A DNA stretch of 64,000 nt from Saccharina japonica. Taxonomy: Eukaryota; Sar; Phaeophyceae; Laminariales; Laminariaceae. Shown here one piece after another: positions 20,601 through 33,069 of this stretch. The notes under the pieces were generated by a model. It was given only the letters and a program-made list of their open reading frames with translations. It searched no databases and was not told where the DNA came from. Numbering within the stretch: the first letter of the stretch is position 1; every line of letters begins with the position of its first letter. The DNA lies in assembly GCA_008828725.1 (NCBI GenBank), contig MEHQ01002643.1, forward strand, positions 76,003 to 140,002. The letters run 5' to 3'. The position numbers and the translations under genes are program-made.

Positions 20601-22690
20601 TGTAAGCCCCCCATCCAGGTATCTCCTTATTCTAGAACCACACACGCCTATCCCGTGCTTCGGTATTTTCTCTCCGATCCGCCAAACTTCAAACTGTCAA
20701 GACCTTCTTCCACTTTGGTCTGCTCTTCACGAAAAATTCAAGTTCATTAGTAGTCCGTGTCGCCCACGGGGGAGGTGGGTGGAACTATAATGGGCCCACC
20801 TTGTCCATTTCCCCCTTCCACTCGACTCCTATTATTTATATGTACGCATTATTTATGATGTACGCGGCTGATCTGCCCAACACTCTGACAGGCAATCTCA
20901 GCAGCCAATCCCATTCAGAAGACGCGTTTCCAGCCTGTCTCTCCCTTTTTCTTCTTCTTCACGCCACACCTCGCCCACCTGTCCCGGCTGCCTACTCGGC
21001 CACGCTTTCCTTCCCACCAGCCTATTAGAACCCACAGTGGATCCTCTCTGTTCGAACTTATGTGTCCCACACACGCCTGCAAAGCCCATCTCTCCTGTTC
21101 TTGGATCATCCACGGTGGGGCTCCTTACCCCGCCAGCCTCATTGCTCATACTAAAATTTCCTAGAGCAGCGCTAACTGGTCCGTTATCCGCTCCGCCACT
21201 GCCCTCCTCCCTTGCGATCTCCATCCCGCCCTCACCGTCTCCGGCTCACTCATTGAGCAGTGCGTCGCCTTCACTCTCCTCCACATCCCCCGGCTCCTGA
21301 ATACCATATGTGGGGCGGTCTCCTCCCCGAGGGACACTGCTTCGGAAATACCCGAACAGCTCCACAACAGGTCAAAGACCTTCCCCTCCAGCCCCTCCCC
21401 GCCCGGCGCCCTCTCTTTTCGTCACCCTGGCAGCCCCTATTCTGCCCTGGTCCCCTGCTTTTCCCCTGAAGCGTGCTTCCACCGTGCCCGCCGCCCTTCT
21501 CCTGTCCGGCACCAGCTGCACGCCTTTCTCGGAAAGGGCGGTGTCCCCGCTCCGGCGGAAGCAAGCAACCTGGTGCATCCCCTCTCCCCTCCCGGCGAAC
21601 AATTCCGGATGCCCTCATCCCAGCTGGTACGAGAAGGCCCGACCGGTCCACGCCATCCTCTTCCCCCCTTACCCCCCCCATTTTTCGATGCCCTCCTCCC
21701 CCACCCTGATCAGCTCGCCCCTTTACGGTCTCCTCACCCGCGTGTGGTTGCCGGCCTCCACGTACACCCTCTTGGTCCCTTTTCTCGTCACCCTGACCCT
21801 AAAGTGCTGTAGCGGCGGTGACAGCCCCACCCACAACTCAGGTAAGCGTTCGCCACCATCCGCTTCCCTGCCACGATCGCCTTCTCATTCTTCCACTCCG
21901 AGAAGCAGTCCACCATACACTCCATCGGCTCATATACAAGCTCCCACTCCATCCCCACCCCAACCAATGCTCTTTCTCTCGTTAGATCTTCCACTTAACC
22001 CACATACTCCGACCTTGCACCTTGGTCCACCGAGTCGACTTCGCAACTCGTCCGAATGCGTAGCGGCCTGCACGTCTCAAAACACACCTCCAATATTTCC
22101 CCTCCAAACGCCTGGGTTTGACACTCGTCTCCTTTGCCCGTTCATTTCCCACTGCATCGCCAACAAACCATCTCCCCTCCTTACGACCGACTCCACACCC
22201 TTGGCTGGCCTGCCCTTCCTGTTCACTCCCACCGCGAAAACTGTCGTCACCATCCCCAACAGCTGCAGGCCTTGATCGACAACCGGTTCCCATACCCCTC
22301 TTTTTCACGTCACTCCTGATATGTCGATATTTCTCTCTAATGCACCCCCATCCCCCGGCACAACACCCAACAACGTCCAACGAAGCGTCCGAAACCAGGT
22401 CCCCTTGCGGGTCTGCTCGACGACTGTGATAACAGAGCTTTCAACCTCTCTCCTTTCCCCGCCACGGAGTCTCCAACCTCTCTCCTTCCGTGCCAGTCTT
22501 GCTTCGGGCCGATCTCCACACTCCACATCCTCCCTGAATTCCATCAGCCCCTGGCTTTTGCTTCCTCCCTACCCCTTGCCCCTTCAACTCTCTCTGTCTT
22601 TTATCTTGCCCATTCAGATGCAACTTGCTCCAATGCAGACAACGCCATACGGCCCCGTTGCTCCCCCCCTCCCCCCTCCCCTTACTTTGT
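20600..22690. other. Strongly strand-asymmetric pyrimidine-rich stretch
   Basis: About 2 kb in which the plus strand is dominated by C and T. Long frames stay open in several registers on both strands (for example 21310-22275 plus and 21271-21681 minus), giving Pro/Ser-rich or Gly/Arg-rich translations. Simultaneous opening on both strands is what such skew produces, and no domain is recognisable. Its right end adjoins a segment shared with 37055-37155 and 40590-40700, so it may be part of a retroelement. Confidence 0.5.
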
Positions 22691-22739
22691 GTAGTGCACG
22701 GCCCCAGCGTGCACTCCTTCTCAGTTCTGTGTGTGTGTG

Positions 22740-22850
22740 TGTGCTCTTCACATTAAACCTTCCTTTCTACCCGTCGACATCCAGCACACCCAGTGTCCGT
22801 GCCGATTCTTCATCCTAAAAAGGTACCAGTTCTGTGGTCACAAAACTACG
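22740..22850 (+). repeat. Dispersed retroelement-like segment (copy 1)
   Basis: CTTCACATTAAAC, TTCTAC, CACCCAGTG, GATTC, GGTAC and TGTGGTCAC occur in the same order at 37055-37155 and, inverted, at 40590-40700. It could be the U5/leader portion of an LTR element, but no flanking LTR pair was found. Confidence 0.5.
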
Positions 22851-22859
22851 ACACAGAGA

Positions 22860-24615
22860 TACTACACTCAGTGCAGTAAGCAGAGCAGACAATGCAACGC
22901 CATATACGACAGGCAAGACCTACCCTGCTAGCAATCCAGGTGCATGCAAGAGAAAAAAAGAGAAAAAAACGGAAAAAAACGAAAAGAAAAAATAATAAAA
23001 AGTAAATATACTGAAGCAAATCAACAATCAAGCAACCAAATAAAAAGCATGACAAAAAGAAAGAAAGTGTCGTGCTTCTCCCAGAGGAGATGCGACCTCC
23101 AATAAAAAACCAAATGAAATGAAAGAAAATGAAATGGACCGAAACAACGCCAACAGAGCAAGACTGAGAACGACAGGAAAGGACAGCCAGCCGGAGCACA
23201 CCGAAGGCCAGCCGAGGCAGGTTTGTGCCCATAGTACAGGCAGGTTCTACCAGCTAGTCGGTCTGGCACCTACTCTGTTTGCCGTCTCTTTCCTGCTTTC
23301 GTCCGTCCTGGTTTCCCTATGACCCCCCCCACCCTCCGTCTCCCTTCCCTTGGGCGCCACCCATATGTACAACGGGTACGTGGCACTTCCAACTCAATTC
23401 CGTTTCGTTCTCGTGTAACACACGAGAGTCCCGGAAAGAGAACGGGGTACAATACTCTCGGTGCGAAGTGCGAAGTCGGCTTTACCGTATTTCAAGAAGA
23501 TCGAAAAATCGAAACATTTTACAGTAGTACTCCAAGTTGACATTACAGAATATATATTTATATCATTTTCATTATTATTTTTCCCACAATGTAAGCTCAT
23601 TTTATCTATTTTACAAGTATACAGCAGAACATTACAGACTTTAGACATGCCTACATATATCCTGCACCGTTGGGCACGTGCACCAAACTCTATACTGTAC
23701 GACACAACGCCAAGCTTTGTGTGAATCCAGACCGACTATTGATACTGCCCTTCGAGACATCATCTTAGGTAATACCCTCACAATACAGTCAGTAATACTT
23801 ATTATACGTAAACGAGGCGCACCAGGTACATTTGTTTTTTGTTTTTTTTGGACTCGTATAATGAATACATTACCATTATTGCTCCATTATTAGACATCTG
23901 ACAACGTGCAACTCTTTTTTCAAGCAAACCATTCACACATATAGATACTCACTGCGTAATGACATCCTGATTGCCTGAATGCTTGACCAGCTTAACCCAA
24001 CAATAATACAACAGTCCCCCTGGTTATCAATAATACTATTAATAATGCCTTTATTGACTCCTCACCGACGTTTCACTAAATGTATAATAATATCAATTCT
24101 GAAAGGGTGACATGTACCTGTGCCTGTGCCTCTCAAAAAAAAATAAATAGTGATGAATTCATCCGAATTATTTTCCCCTTAATGGGGAAAGATCGACATA
24201 ATACACCCCATAGTCGCTGTACATACCTAGATTAGGATACTTCGCAGCGACCGGCCTACACACTCATTAATCACGTACGACATAATTTTCGTATCATGTT
24301 AGATTATTTATATTATTTGCCTTCCGACAATGTGCAGGGCAATATTCATTCAGAGTGAAAAGACTGACCCAATTCGTCGAATACCACCAATCTCCTCCAA
24401 CCAATTCTCCTCCCCTCCGTGTACTCAATAGAATACGCACATACGCACTACCGCCGTTCACCCAAATATTGTACCTGCTACATATCTATGTTTCCCTTCT
24501 TCATCCAATGATCGACACACCTCATACCTGAACATGTTTCGTGACGACCGGCCGACACAATCCCAAAGCAATAAATCCTCCCCCTCCCCCCCCCCCCCAC
24601 TGCAGGAATGTTAGA
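22860..24615. other. Intergenic, no supported gene
   Basis: AT-rich with A-runs and short open frames lacking recognisable domains. A C-run occurs at about 24585-24598. Confidence 0.4.
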
Positions 24616-24619
24616 TTAT

Positions 24620-24800
24620 ACAGTACCGGCCCGCTCAAAAGAAACACAAAATCGGGCTTAGTTAGGCTGACTTTCTTATTTTAGAAAGGGGTGTATCCCA
24701 CACTAACTTCAGTATAATAGCTGTCGACTTTCTTGTTTCCCCCGTAATGTTTAGGCTGAGTTTCTTGTGGGGCACTTTCTTATGAGAGGGCCGGCAGTGT
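24620..24800. mobile_element. MITE family M2, complete copy
   Basis: The ends are inverted repeats (ACAGTACCGGCCCGCTCA / TGAGAGGGCCGGCAGTGT read inversely) with AAGAAA subterminal strings. The interior has AGGCTGACTTTCTT repeated. Related copies lie at 25990-26160, 35939-36080 (inverted) and 48600-49118. Confidence 0.75.
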
Positions 24801-25318
24801 ACGATACATTATTTATTAGTAGTTGTCATCTGTCTGGTTGAATTTTCAAAAGTACAGAACGCCTACTCGTACAATATATAGTAAGAAGACGAGAAGAAAG
24901 GCAGCCTGTGATACTTAAAAGGAGAACATATAGATAAGAAGGCCGGGGGTCGTTATTTCGAGGTTAGCGTAGAACGCACCCATTCTTCAGTAAGAAGCCC
25001 ATTACCGGCCTTCCTAGCCCATACCATTACGACAGCCTGGACAACATTCTCGGATTAATCCAACATACCAGGTAGGTAGGTAGTATACATTAGTACAGGA
25101 TACCAAACTTTTAACAATAAGAAAATATCAATCACTAATATGATAGACAGGCTGATATTTACCCGAAAATATCCAAATTAGAGAGTCGATACTACGTATA
25201 CTTTCAGTTTGGGTATAACGCACCAATTGTACGAGTGATATTGCCGAATAAGAAAATCAGCCTGGATCAAGTCTCCTATTTCTCAGTGGGTTCCCTGCTA
25301 TGTGCTACCTGTCATTAA

Positions 25319-25786
25319 GTGTCCCGAACTGTGTACATACACTCCTACACCAGGCCCGTACGGATAATTGTATACATACAACGTAGGTACGTATATATGA
25401 TATATATATGTACATACTCGTACTATACTTCGTACAAGTATTTTCTACCTGTTGCCACCCATTTTCGTTTAAATATTATACTCGCTCTTATTTTCTCTCG
25501 CCCTCTGACATATAGACAGAAAGAACACCACAGGCAGGTTCGGGGTCACACGGCAGAGGCTCTTCTCCCCCGTCTCCACAAAGGGTTCGTGTGCAATACA
25601 TTTTTTAATCGCACGAAGGCTTTACTCCTTTACGCCCCTCGTCGAGTAGCGTCGTCGAATTCAGCCATGATGGACATACAAACGCTCGGTGGCTTGTTCA
25701 CGCGAGGAGGGCCGCTAGTCATTATCCTCGTTTCGATGTCCACCAAAACTCAACTGGAAACCCGTTCGGATCCACAAAATATGTAA
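25319..25786 (+). CDS. Unassigned open frame, second half coding-like
   Basis: 155 codons. The first half is Tyr/Ile-rich and looks like AT-rich intergenic DNA. The second half (about 25545-25786) has balanced composition (LLPRLHKGF, LLLYAPRRVASSNS, LGGLFTRGGPL) and could be a terminal exon entered at an AG near 25544. No domain is recognised and no partner exon found. Treat as hypothetical. Confidence 0.2.
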   Translation: MSRTVYIHSYTRPVRIIVYIQRRYVYMIYICTYSYYTSYKYFLPVATHFRLNIILALIFSRPLTYRQKEHHRQVRGHTAEALLPRLHKGFVCNTFFNRTKALLLYAPRRVASSNSAMMDIQTLGGLFTRGGPLVIILVSMSTKTQLETRSDPQNM

Positions 25787-25989
25787 AAACCTATATAAAT
25801 TCCATTGCACCTGCAGCAGCACAAGCACGACTACTGCTCAAAGCATGGATGGGTGTGTAATGCGAAATCTATTATCAAATAAGACGGTGCATGTACCGTG
25901 TCCCTATACCACCCAGCCCTTTCTGCTTCATTATCCCGTCGTATTTTGGTCCACGAGAAACCGTGTTCTCTCTAGTAGTACGAGTAGTG

Positions 25990-26160
25990 CACAACGAATT
26001 CATGGTGCCTTGGGTTCAGGCCAGCCGCAGGAAGGGGGCATTTTGATTAAAGCTAAAGAGGCACACTAACTTAGGCTCAGAGGTTTATCATTTGTTTCAT
26101 TTCTCCAGGCTGACTTTCTTGTGGGTTTCACTTTGTTTCGAGTGGGCCGGTACTGTTGTA
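25990..26160. mobile_element. MITE family M2, partial copy
   Basis: It shares GGCTTGGGYYCAGGCCAG-like and AGGCTGACTTTCTTGTG strings with 48980-49118, and ends in GTGGGCCGGTACTGT like the other M2 termini. Confidence 0.6.
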
Positions 26161-26169
26161 TACCTGTGG

Positions 26170-27030
26170 TACATATCGAGACGACCGAGGCCACGGTAAA
26201 CGGTAGGGGGGGGCTTTCCTAATTTCCATGCATGGCCTTAGTCCGGGAGGGGGGGGGAGGGTACCATTTATGTCCTTTTCTTTCAGCCGCTCAGAGCCAT
26301 CTGCCGAGTGAATCGTATATACTATCCATATCATTTGCTTGAGAGGACTGCACCAAGGACATAAAAGTTTGGACTTTACTCAGGCTTATTTAGGTGCATA
26401 TATGCAGTGTTCAGTGGAGTACGAACATGTTGTTTATTTCCGCCATGCCATAACAATAGACAACAAAAATATCTGTCTTCAAGCCGAGTTTTGAGCGAGG
26501 TGCAGAGCCACTCTTGCTTGAGTGGCATAAGGTCGGTAAAGGCAAAGGAGGTAGCCGCAGTCAGAGACCCGAACGAAATACCTACAAAAAATACTCCCCA
26601 CGAATACGCAGCCAAACCAAAAACAAGAAACACATGCATGCCAAATACCAACCTCACGGAATACCAAACATAACAAAACACACACCAAGGTATCAGCGAC
26701 AGCCGAGCAGTCAGACTGCTGTCTAGGCTAACACTGGCTTTTATTTTCGAGATCCACACTAATTTGTCACTGAAATCCATTACTCGTATGGCTTAACGTA
26801 TACCTGGTACTGCTGTACAGCGAAGCATGCATATTTCGTGTTACTCAGAATATATACGCTAAGAGTATTGTCCTCTGGCGGATCGGTAGGAACAAGCCTT
26901 ATTTATGCATTGAAAACTACTACTTAATATGAATATGTATACCCTGTGGTACTATTAATCATGTCTTATTGACATCAGTCTTGTTGTGCTACCCGACAAT
27001 TTGTTTTACACAACAAGGCACGACACATCT
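26170..27030. other. Intergenic, competing open frames on both strands
   Basis: A minus-strand frame at 26376-26780 (134 codons, hydrophobic) overlaps plus-strand frames at 26407-26673 and 26514-26726. None shows a domain, and none can be preferred. Confidence 0.35.
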
Positions 27031-27033
27031 CAG

Positions 27034-27073
27034 ATTTCCAAATTCCAAATTCCAAATTCCAAATTCCAAATTG
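27034..27073. repeat. AAATTCC heptanucleotide repeat
   Basis: Five or more tandem copies of AAATTCC. Confidence 0.95.
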
Positions 27074-27375
27074 AACTCTAAGAAACATTTTTCAACCATA
27101 CCTCATACCTGGTATATTTTAGATTTTAAAAGCGCCAACGGCACCACCGCTCCTCTCCACTTCTACGCCAGGTCATCGCCGGTTCTTCTTGTAAAGCATA
27201 ATTTCACAGCAGCTGTAAAATACCAGGCATTTACTACTGGCACATTTGGCTCATCATGGCTTGTGTGTTGATCACGAAGGTATTGACCTCGTATTATGGC
27301 CAGTCTGGTCTTCTTGTCTGTATTCATGCCGACCGTTACAGCCGTTTGCAACCACAATTAGTACTACTAGTAAAT

Positions 27376-27472
27376 ACAGGGACCGTAGTAAATAGGATCA
27401 AATATTGTTAGTAGAACTAGGTAAATATACAGGTTATTGTGTGTAACGTAGGTTCTATTTACTACATTAGCC
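27376..27472. mobile_element. Small MITE, family 5
   Basis: The ends are inverted (GGGACCGTAGTAAATAGG / CTATTTACTAC) around an AT-rich core of about 60 bp. Relatives lie at 50779-50870 and 61945-62055. Confidence 0.7.
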
Positions 27473-27668
27473 CACCCCGTAATATCACTACTTTACTGGT
27501 GTAACCTCTTTTAGGACTGGGCTCTTGTTTCGGGAGGAAATGACTTTAAAAAAAAAAGAATATTGAAGTGCGATTATTATGCACAGCAGCAGCAGCTGTG
27601 ATGCAGTTCTATAACTGCCACGAACAGCCCCGATCGGGCACGAGCGGATGGACGAACGCGGGAGAACA

Positions 27669-27813
<145 letters not shown>

Positions 27814-28148
27814 CAAGTAAGAGAGAGAGCTGTTGAGGCGAAATATAAAAGAACCGTTCTTTGTCGTTGGAACCGTTAAACCCACCGAAACTACCTTCGG
27901 CCGTCGGTATGCCGCACAGCAGTAATAATGCGTACTGTACCACAAACGAGGCGAAACGGAAGGAGGAGCGCAAAGTGGTAGCACTATAGTAGCTCTAACA
28001 AGTAGTCCTGATTTCCGTACTTAATTGCCGTTTAGGTATTCAATAATTTTTTTCGTAGATACGTTCGCTTGTTTTATATACTTCGAAGTATACGTTTATA
28101 TATGACACCGCATGAAAATCGCGACAACACTCTTACGAGACATATATA

Positions 28149-28400
28149 GACGCATGCTACGATAGAGGTGCACCATGTTTTTTCTGAGATCCTCACTTAA
28201 GGAGCGTCATACCTCACCGACAAAATAAAAATTGGAGGAAAATAAAAGTGCTGCCGAATGAATGAGAAATATCCTGACCGAATTATACTCTGAAACATTA
28301 TTCGTCACAAACATGAAATTCCGACGAATTTGGGTTAAGGAGCCCGATCGTTCAGAAAACAATTCAGCCAAAAAGTGCTACCTCTACCGTAGCACGCGTC
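28149..28400 (+). mobile_element. M1 MITE, complete, TATA target duplication
   Basis: 252 bp. It starts GACGCATGCTACGATAGAGG and ends CCTCTACCGTAGCACGCGTC. It is flanked by TATA at 28145-28148 and 28401-28404. Internal landmarks of the family are CACTTAAGGAGCGTCATACC, AAAAGTGCTGCCG, GACGAATTTGGGTTAAGGAG and CCCGATCGTTCAGAAAA. No protein is encoded. Confidence 0.92.
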
Positions 28401-28610
28401 TATATTCAGGCACTCCCCATAAAAAAAAACATATAACACACTTGCCGCGTGCTACGATAGGGGTAACAGCTCGTTTTGGCGAAAACGTTTCCTGAATGAC
28501 GGCAGAAATCGTCAAAATGTTACAATTTTTTCTTGTTTTTAATATAGTTTTTGGACGACACAGACAGGATGAAAATCGAAACAACAATATGAACAGAGAT
28601 GTTCACGACC

Positions 28611-28806
28611 TCGACGCGTGCTACGGTGCAGGTAGCACTTTTTGGCTGAATCGTTTTCTTAACGATCGGGCTCCTTAACCCAAATTCGCCGGGCTTTCAT
28701 TTTTAGTGACGAATATCAGAGTATACTTCGGTCATGAGGTTTCTCATCCGGCAGCACTTTTATTTTCCTCCAAAATCATTTTTTCGGTGAGGCAGGACGC
28801 TCCTTA
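28611..28806 (-). mobile_element. M1 MITE, truncated, inverted
   Basis: Starts GACGCGTGCTACGGT, then GGTAGCACTTTTTGGCTGAA and CGATCGGGCTCCTTAACCC, the reverse complement of the M1 3' half. It ends near GACGCTCCTTAAG without the distal TIR. A further fragment with GCGTGCTACGATAGGGG begins near 28459. Confidence 0.75.
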
Positions 28807-29239
28807 AGCAAACCGGAAGTGCAAGAACACAAAACAGACCACAGGGAATCGCGGTACCCGGGAGCTCGTTGTAGCGATAGAGATGGTGTACGTAACGTGA
28901 TCTAGAAAATACCCATCCCCTGAGTACCACAGTTTCTTGCTGCGTATTGTACTACAGTAAAACTTGTGTGTTTACTTGGAGAGCCTTCCACAAGCGCACA
29001 CAGAGCTTGCAGGTGGCGACAATTACACGGACCCCGCAGCATCATGAAATCCTAGCAAGCGCTACCCTGACCTATCGTCGTGTCCTAGCGTCGGTTATCG
29101 AACTGAAGTCGCGGCCGATAAAATACGCCACGGACAGATAAATTAAAACTTGACGAATCGACTTGACGTTTGATATTTGATACCGGTACGGTGCAGTTTA
29201 GAGTTTATTTAGTCTCGAAGCTTTTTTTGTGTCAGCAAT

Positions 29240-29737
29240 GGCACATGCTACGTACGGTAGCGGTGCATCGTGCACTTTCTGAGCGTGGCCACCTTAGGAG
29301 CTCTATACCTCAACTCGACACATGCTACGATAGAGGTGCACCATGTTTTTTCTGAGCTCCTCACTTAAGGAGCGTCATACCTCACCGAAAAAATGATTTT
29401 GGGGGGAAAAAAAAGTGCTGCCGGATGATACATATCATGACCGGAGTATACTCTGAAATATTTTTCGTCACAAAAAATGAAAATCCGACGAATTTGGGTT
29501 AAGGAGCCCGATCGTTCAGAAAACATTTCAGCCAAAACGTGCTACCTCTACCGTAGCACGCGTCTTTATGGAGGCAAACGAAGGTGTTAGCCCGATGAAC
29601 AATCTCGTGGCCTAAGTAAAAAACTGAAATACACTTAAACACTTTTAAACCGATGATTTTAGGTTAAGGAGCACCGTCTTTCACGATAAAAAAAAAACGG
29701 ACGAAACGTGCTACCTACCTCTTTTGTAGCATGCGTC
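29240..29737 (+). mobile_element. Nested M1 MITEs (inner 29317-29564)
   Basis: An outer, diverged M1 (left end CACATGCTACGTACGGTAGC near 29246, right end TTTTGTAGCATGCGTC ending at 29737) is split by an inner M1. The inner copy begins GACACATGCTACGATAGAGG and ends CCGTAGCACGCGTC. The duplicated counterpart is at 31832-32329. Confidence 0.8.
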
Positions 29738-30053
29738 GCCATACAGTACAAACAAAAACACGGGGGTGTCCGACGAATGTAGGGCAAAGCTCGTTTGATA
29801 AGACAGGGTGGATAAAATATTTTCAAAGGGGGGCGTCAGAACCGAAAGGCGGAGGATAGCAACAATAGAGCCTCTGAACGAAAAGAGTGCATTTCCACGA
29901 GGACAAGGACGCCCACACATGGGAATGCTAGGAGGGGGGGGGTGCTTGGGGAGGAGAGGGGACATTTTCACAGAGGGTGACCATCGTAATGCTAGTCTCC
30001 CACTCTGGCGATAGCGCAGCCGTCACCTTCAGCACCAAGCACGAGGACGGTCT

Positions 30054-30516
30054 CCCCCCCCCCCTCTCCATGTCGCCTCTTTTGGCGTCCTCAGCTGCAT
30101 GCCGTAGCCAGCTCCTCTCCGCTTCGGCCCTGTGCCACCTCGCCATCAAATGGTCCATCGCCTCGCCCACCCCCCGATACCACACCCCGCTCTTCTTAGC
30201 CGCCCTCGGCCATCGTACCGTCTCTGCTCCGAACAGTAAAGACGAGCTTTCTGTGGAGCCCTCTGTCGCTTGAAAACCTTGAGGTCATATGCTGGACATT
30301 GTGCCCAATTACTTTCTGGTCGGCCAGGTCCCGGGTTCGTCCGACCGACAATCGTCCCAAACATCACCCGCCTGGTCATCCGCTCACTGGTCGTGCGCTG
30401 TACGACCCCCGCAAAGTTGAGGCGTCGTTTGCGGATGGTCGTTTCAACGCTCTCGCATTGTGCCTTCTTGAGAGCCTTGGCATACGACATGATATGGTCG
30501 GTGCGTTTCCGGCGCT
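30054..30516 (-). mobile_element. 5'-truncated LINE fragment (reverse-transcriptase C-terminus)
   Basis: On the minus strand it encodes the C-terminal region also seen at 38311-38770 (MSYAKALKKAQCESVETTI, VQRTT, GPGRPESNW), with frameshifts. The 3' end on its sense strand is a G-run (C-run on plus at 30053-30065), as in the longer copy. It lies exactly between the two duplication copies. Confidence 0.85.
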
Positions 30517-30529
30517 GAGCTCACACACC

Positions 30530-32645
30530 TACCACAAACGAGGCGAAACGGAAGGAGGAGCGCAAAGTGGTAGCACTATAGTAGCTCTAACAAGTAGTCC
30601 TGATTTCCGTACTTAATTGCCGTTTAGGTATTCAATAATTTTTTTCGTAGATACGTTCGCTTGTTTTATATACTTCGAAGTATACGTTTATATATGACAC
30701 CGCATGAAAATCGCGACAACACTCTTACGAGACATATATAGACGCATGCTACGATAGAGGTGCACCATGTTTTTTCTGAGATCCTCACTTAAGGAGCGTC
30801 ATACCTCACCGACAAAATAAAAATTGGAGGAAAATAAAAGTGCTGCCGAATGAATGAGAAATATCCTGACCGAATTATACTCTGAAACATTATTCGTCAC
30901 AAACATGAAATTCCGACGAATTTGGGTTAAGGAGCCCGATCGTTCAGAAAACAATTCAGCCAAAAAGTGCTACCTCTACCGTAGCACGCGTCTATATTCA
31001 GGCACTCCCCATAAAAAAAAACATAGAACACACTTGCCGCGTGCTACGATAGGGGTAACAGCTCGTTTTGGCGAAAACGTTTCCTGAATGACGGCAGAAA
31101 TCGTCAAAATGTTACAATTTTTTCTTGTTTTTAATATAGTTTTTGGACGACACAGACAGGATGAAAATCGAAACAACAATATGAACAGAGATGTTCACGA
31201 CCTCGACGCGTGCTACGGTGCAGGTAGCACTTTTTGGCTGAATCGTTTTCTTAACGATCGGGCTCCTTAACCCAAATTCGCCGGGCTTTCATTTTTAGTG
31301 ACGAATATCAGAATATACTTCGGTCATGAGGTTTCTCATCCGGCAGCACTTTTATTTTCCTCCAAAATCATTTTTTCGGTGAGGCAGGACGCTCCTTAAG
31401 CAAACCGGAAGTGCAAGAACACAAAACAGACCACAGGGAATCGCGGTACCCGGGAGCTCGTTGTAGCGATAGAGATGGTGTACGTAACGTGATCTAGAAA
31501 ATACCCATCCCCTGAGTACCACAGTTTCTTGCTGCGTATTGTACTACAGTAAAACTTGTGTGTTTACTTGGAGAGCCTTCCACAAGCGCACACAGAGCTT
31601 GCAGGTGGCGACAATTACACGGACCCCGCAGCATCATGAAATCCTAGCAAGCGCTACCCTGACCTATCGTCGTGTCCTAGCGTCGGTTATCGAACTGAAG
31701 TCGCGGCCGATAAAATACGCCACGGACAGATAAATTAAAACTTGACGAATCGACTTGACGTTTGATATTTGATACCGGTACGGTGCAGTTTAGAGTTTAT
31801 TTAGTCTCGAAGCTTTTTTTGTGTCAGCAATGGCACATGCTACGTACGGTAGCGGTGCATCGTGCACTTTCTGAGCGTGGCCACCTTAGGAGCTCTATAC
31901 CTCAACTCGACACATGCTACGATAGAGGTGCACTATGTTTTTTCTGAGCTCCTCACTTAAGGAGCGTCATACCTCACCGAAAAAATGATTTTGGGGGGAA
32001 AAAAAAGTGCTGCCGGATGATACATATCATGACCGGAGTATACTCTGAAATATGTTTCGTCACAAAAAATGAAAATCCGACGAATTTGGGTTAAGGAGCC
32101 CGATCGTTCAGAAAACATTTCAGCCAAAACGTGCTACCTCTACCGTAGCACGCGTCTTTATGGAGGCAAACGAAGGTGTTAGCCCGATGAACAATCTCGT
32201 GGCCTAAGTAAAAAACTGAAATACACTTAAACACTTTTAAACCGATGATTTTAGGTTAAGGAGCACCGTCTTTCACGATAAAAAAAAAACGGACGAAACG
32301 TGCTACCTACCTCTTTTGTAGCATGCGTCGCCATACAGTACAAACAAAAACACGGGGGTGTCCGACGAATGTAGGGCAAAGCTCGTTTGATAAGACAGGG
32401 TGGATAAAATATTTTCAAAGGGGGGCGTCAGAACCGAAAGGCGGAGGATAGCAACAATAGAGCCTCTGAACGAAAAGAGTGCATTTCCACGAGGACAAGG
32501 ACGCCCACACATGGGAATGCTAGGAGGGGGGGGGTGCTTGGGGAGGAGAGGGGACATTTTCACAGAGGGTGACCATCGTAAGGCTAGTCTCCCACTCTGG
32601 CGATAGCGCAGCCGTCGCCTTCATCACCAAGCACGAGGACGGTCT
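30530..32645 (+). repeat. Segmental duplication, copy 2
   Basis: Second copy of 27938-30053. It includes M1 at 30741-30992 and the nested pair at 31832-32329. After 32645 the sequence continues into GC-rich unique DNA, whereas copy 1 ends at the LINE fragment. Confidence 0.95.
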
Positions 32646-33069
32646 TGGTACTGCCGCCGACGTCGGATAAGGCGCAGGGGGGGGCACCAGCACGTTTGGA
32701 GGAATAGGTCGCCACCATCGGCCATCCCTGTCGCATCACCTTAGTCGTTGGTCGATTGGTTCCGCTGTCTTCAAGGGAGGAAAAGGCCGCAAGACCGGCT
32801 TAGTCGCCGGAGGGAGCCTGACGCATGATACGGTAGAACTGCATCGCGTTAGCTTTTTGAGGCTGGTTACTTTAGGAGCTCTATACCTCATCGAATTAAT
32901 TGCTCAGGAGGAACACCAACTCTCTACACGATGAAAAACAAAACACGGCCTTAAGATAAAGGGAACCATTCCGCAACAGAACAAGGCGAGTTCGACGATT
33001 TTGGGTTTAGAAGTTCCGTCGTTCAGAAAACATATCAGACAAAAAGAGCTACCTCTATCTTGGCACGCG
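32646..33069. other. GC-rich unique DNA then M1 remnants
   Basis: 32646-32840 is GC-rich with short open frames. 32860-33069 holds diverged M1 right-half sequence ending GGCACGCGTC at 33069. Confidence 0.5.

Larger units (their letters stand above)
27938..30053 (+). repeat. Segmental duplication, copy 1
   Basis: Matches 30530-32645 base for base at a constant offset of 2592, with only a handful of substitutions noticed (for example near 28430, 28730, 29332, 29472, 29992 and 30025). It contains several M1 MITEs. Its right boundary coincides with the C-run that starts the LINE fragment at 30054. Confidence 0.95.

Noticed and set aside
21310..22275. 321-codon Pro/Ser-rich open frame
   Set aside because: Lies in a pyrimidine-skewed block open in several frames on both strands; no domain or start context supports it.
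28262..32606. Pairs of identical small open frames
   Set aside because: They lie in MITE sequence and are identical only because the segment is duplicated.
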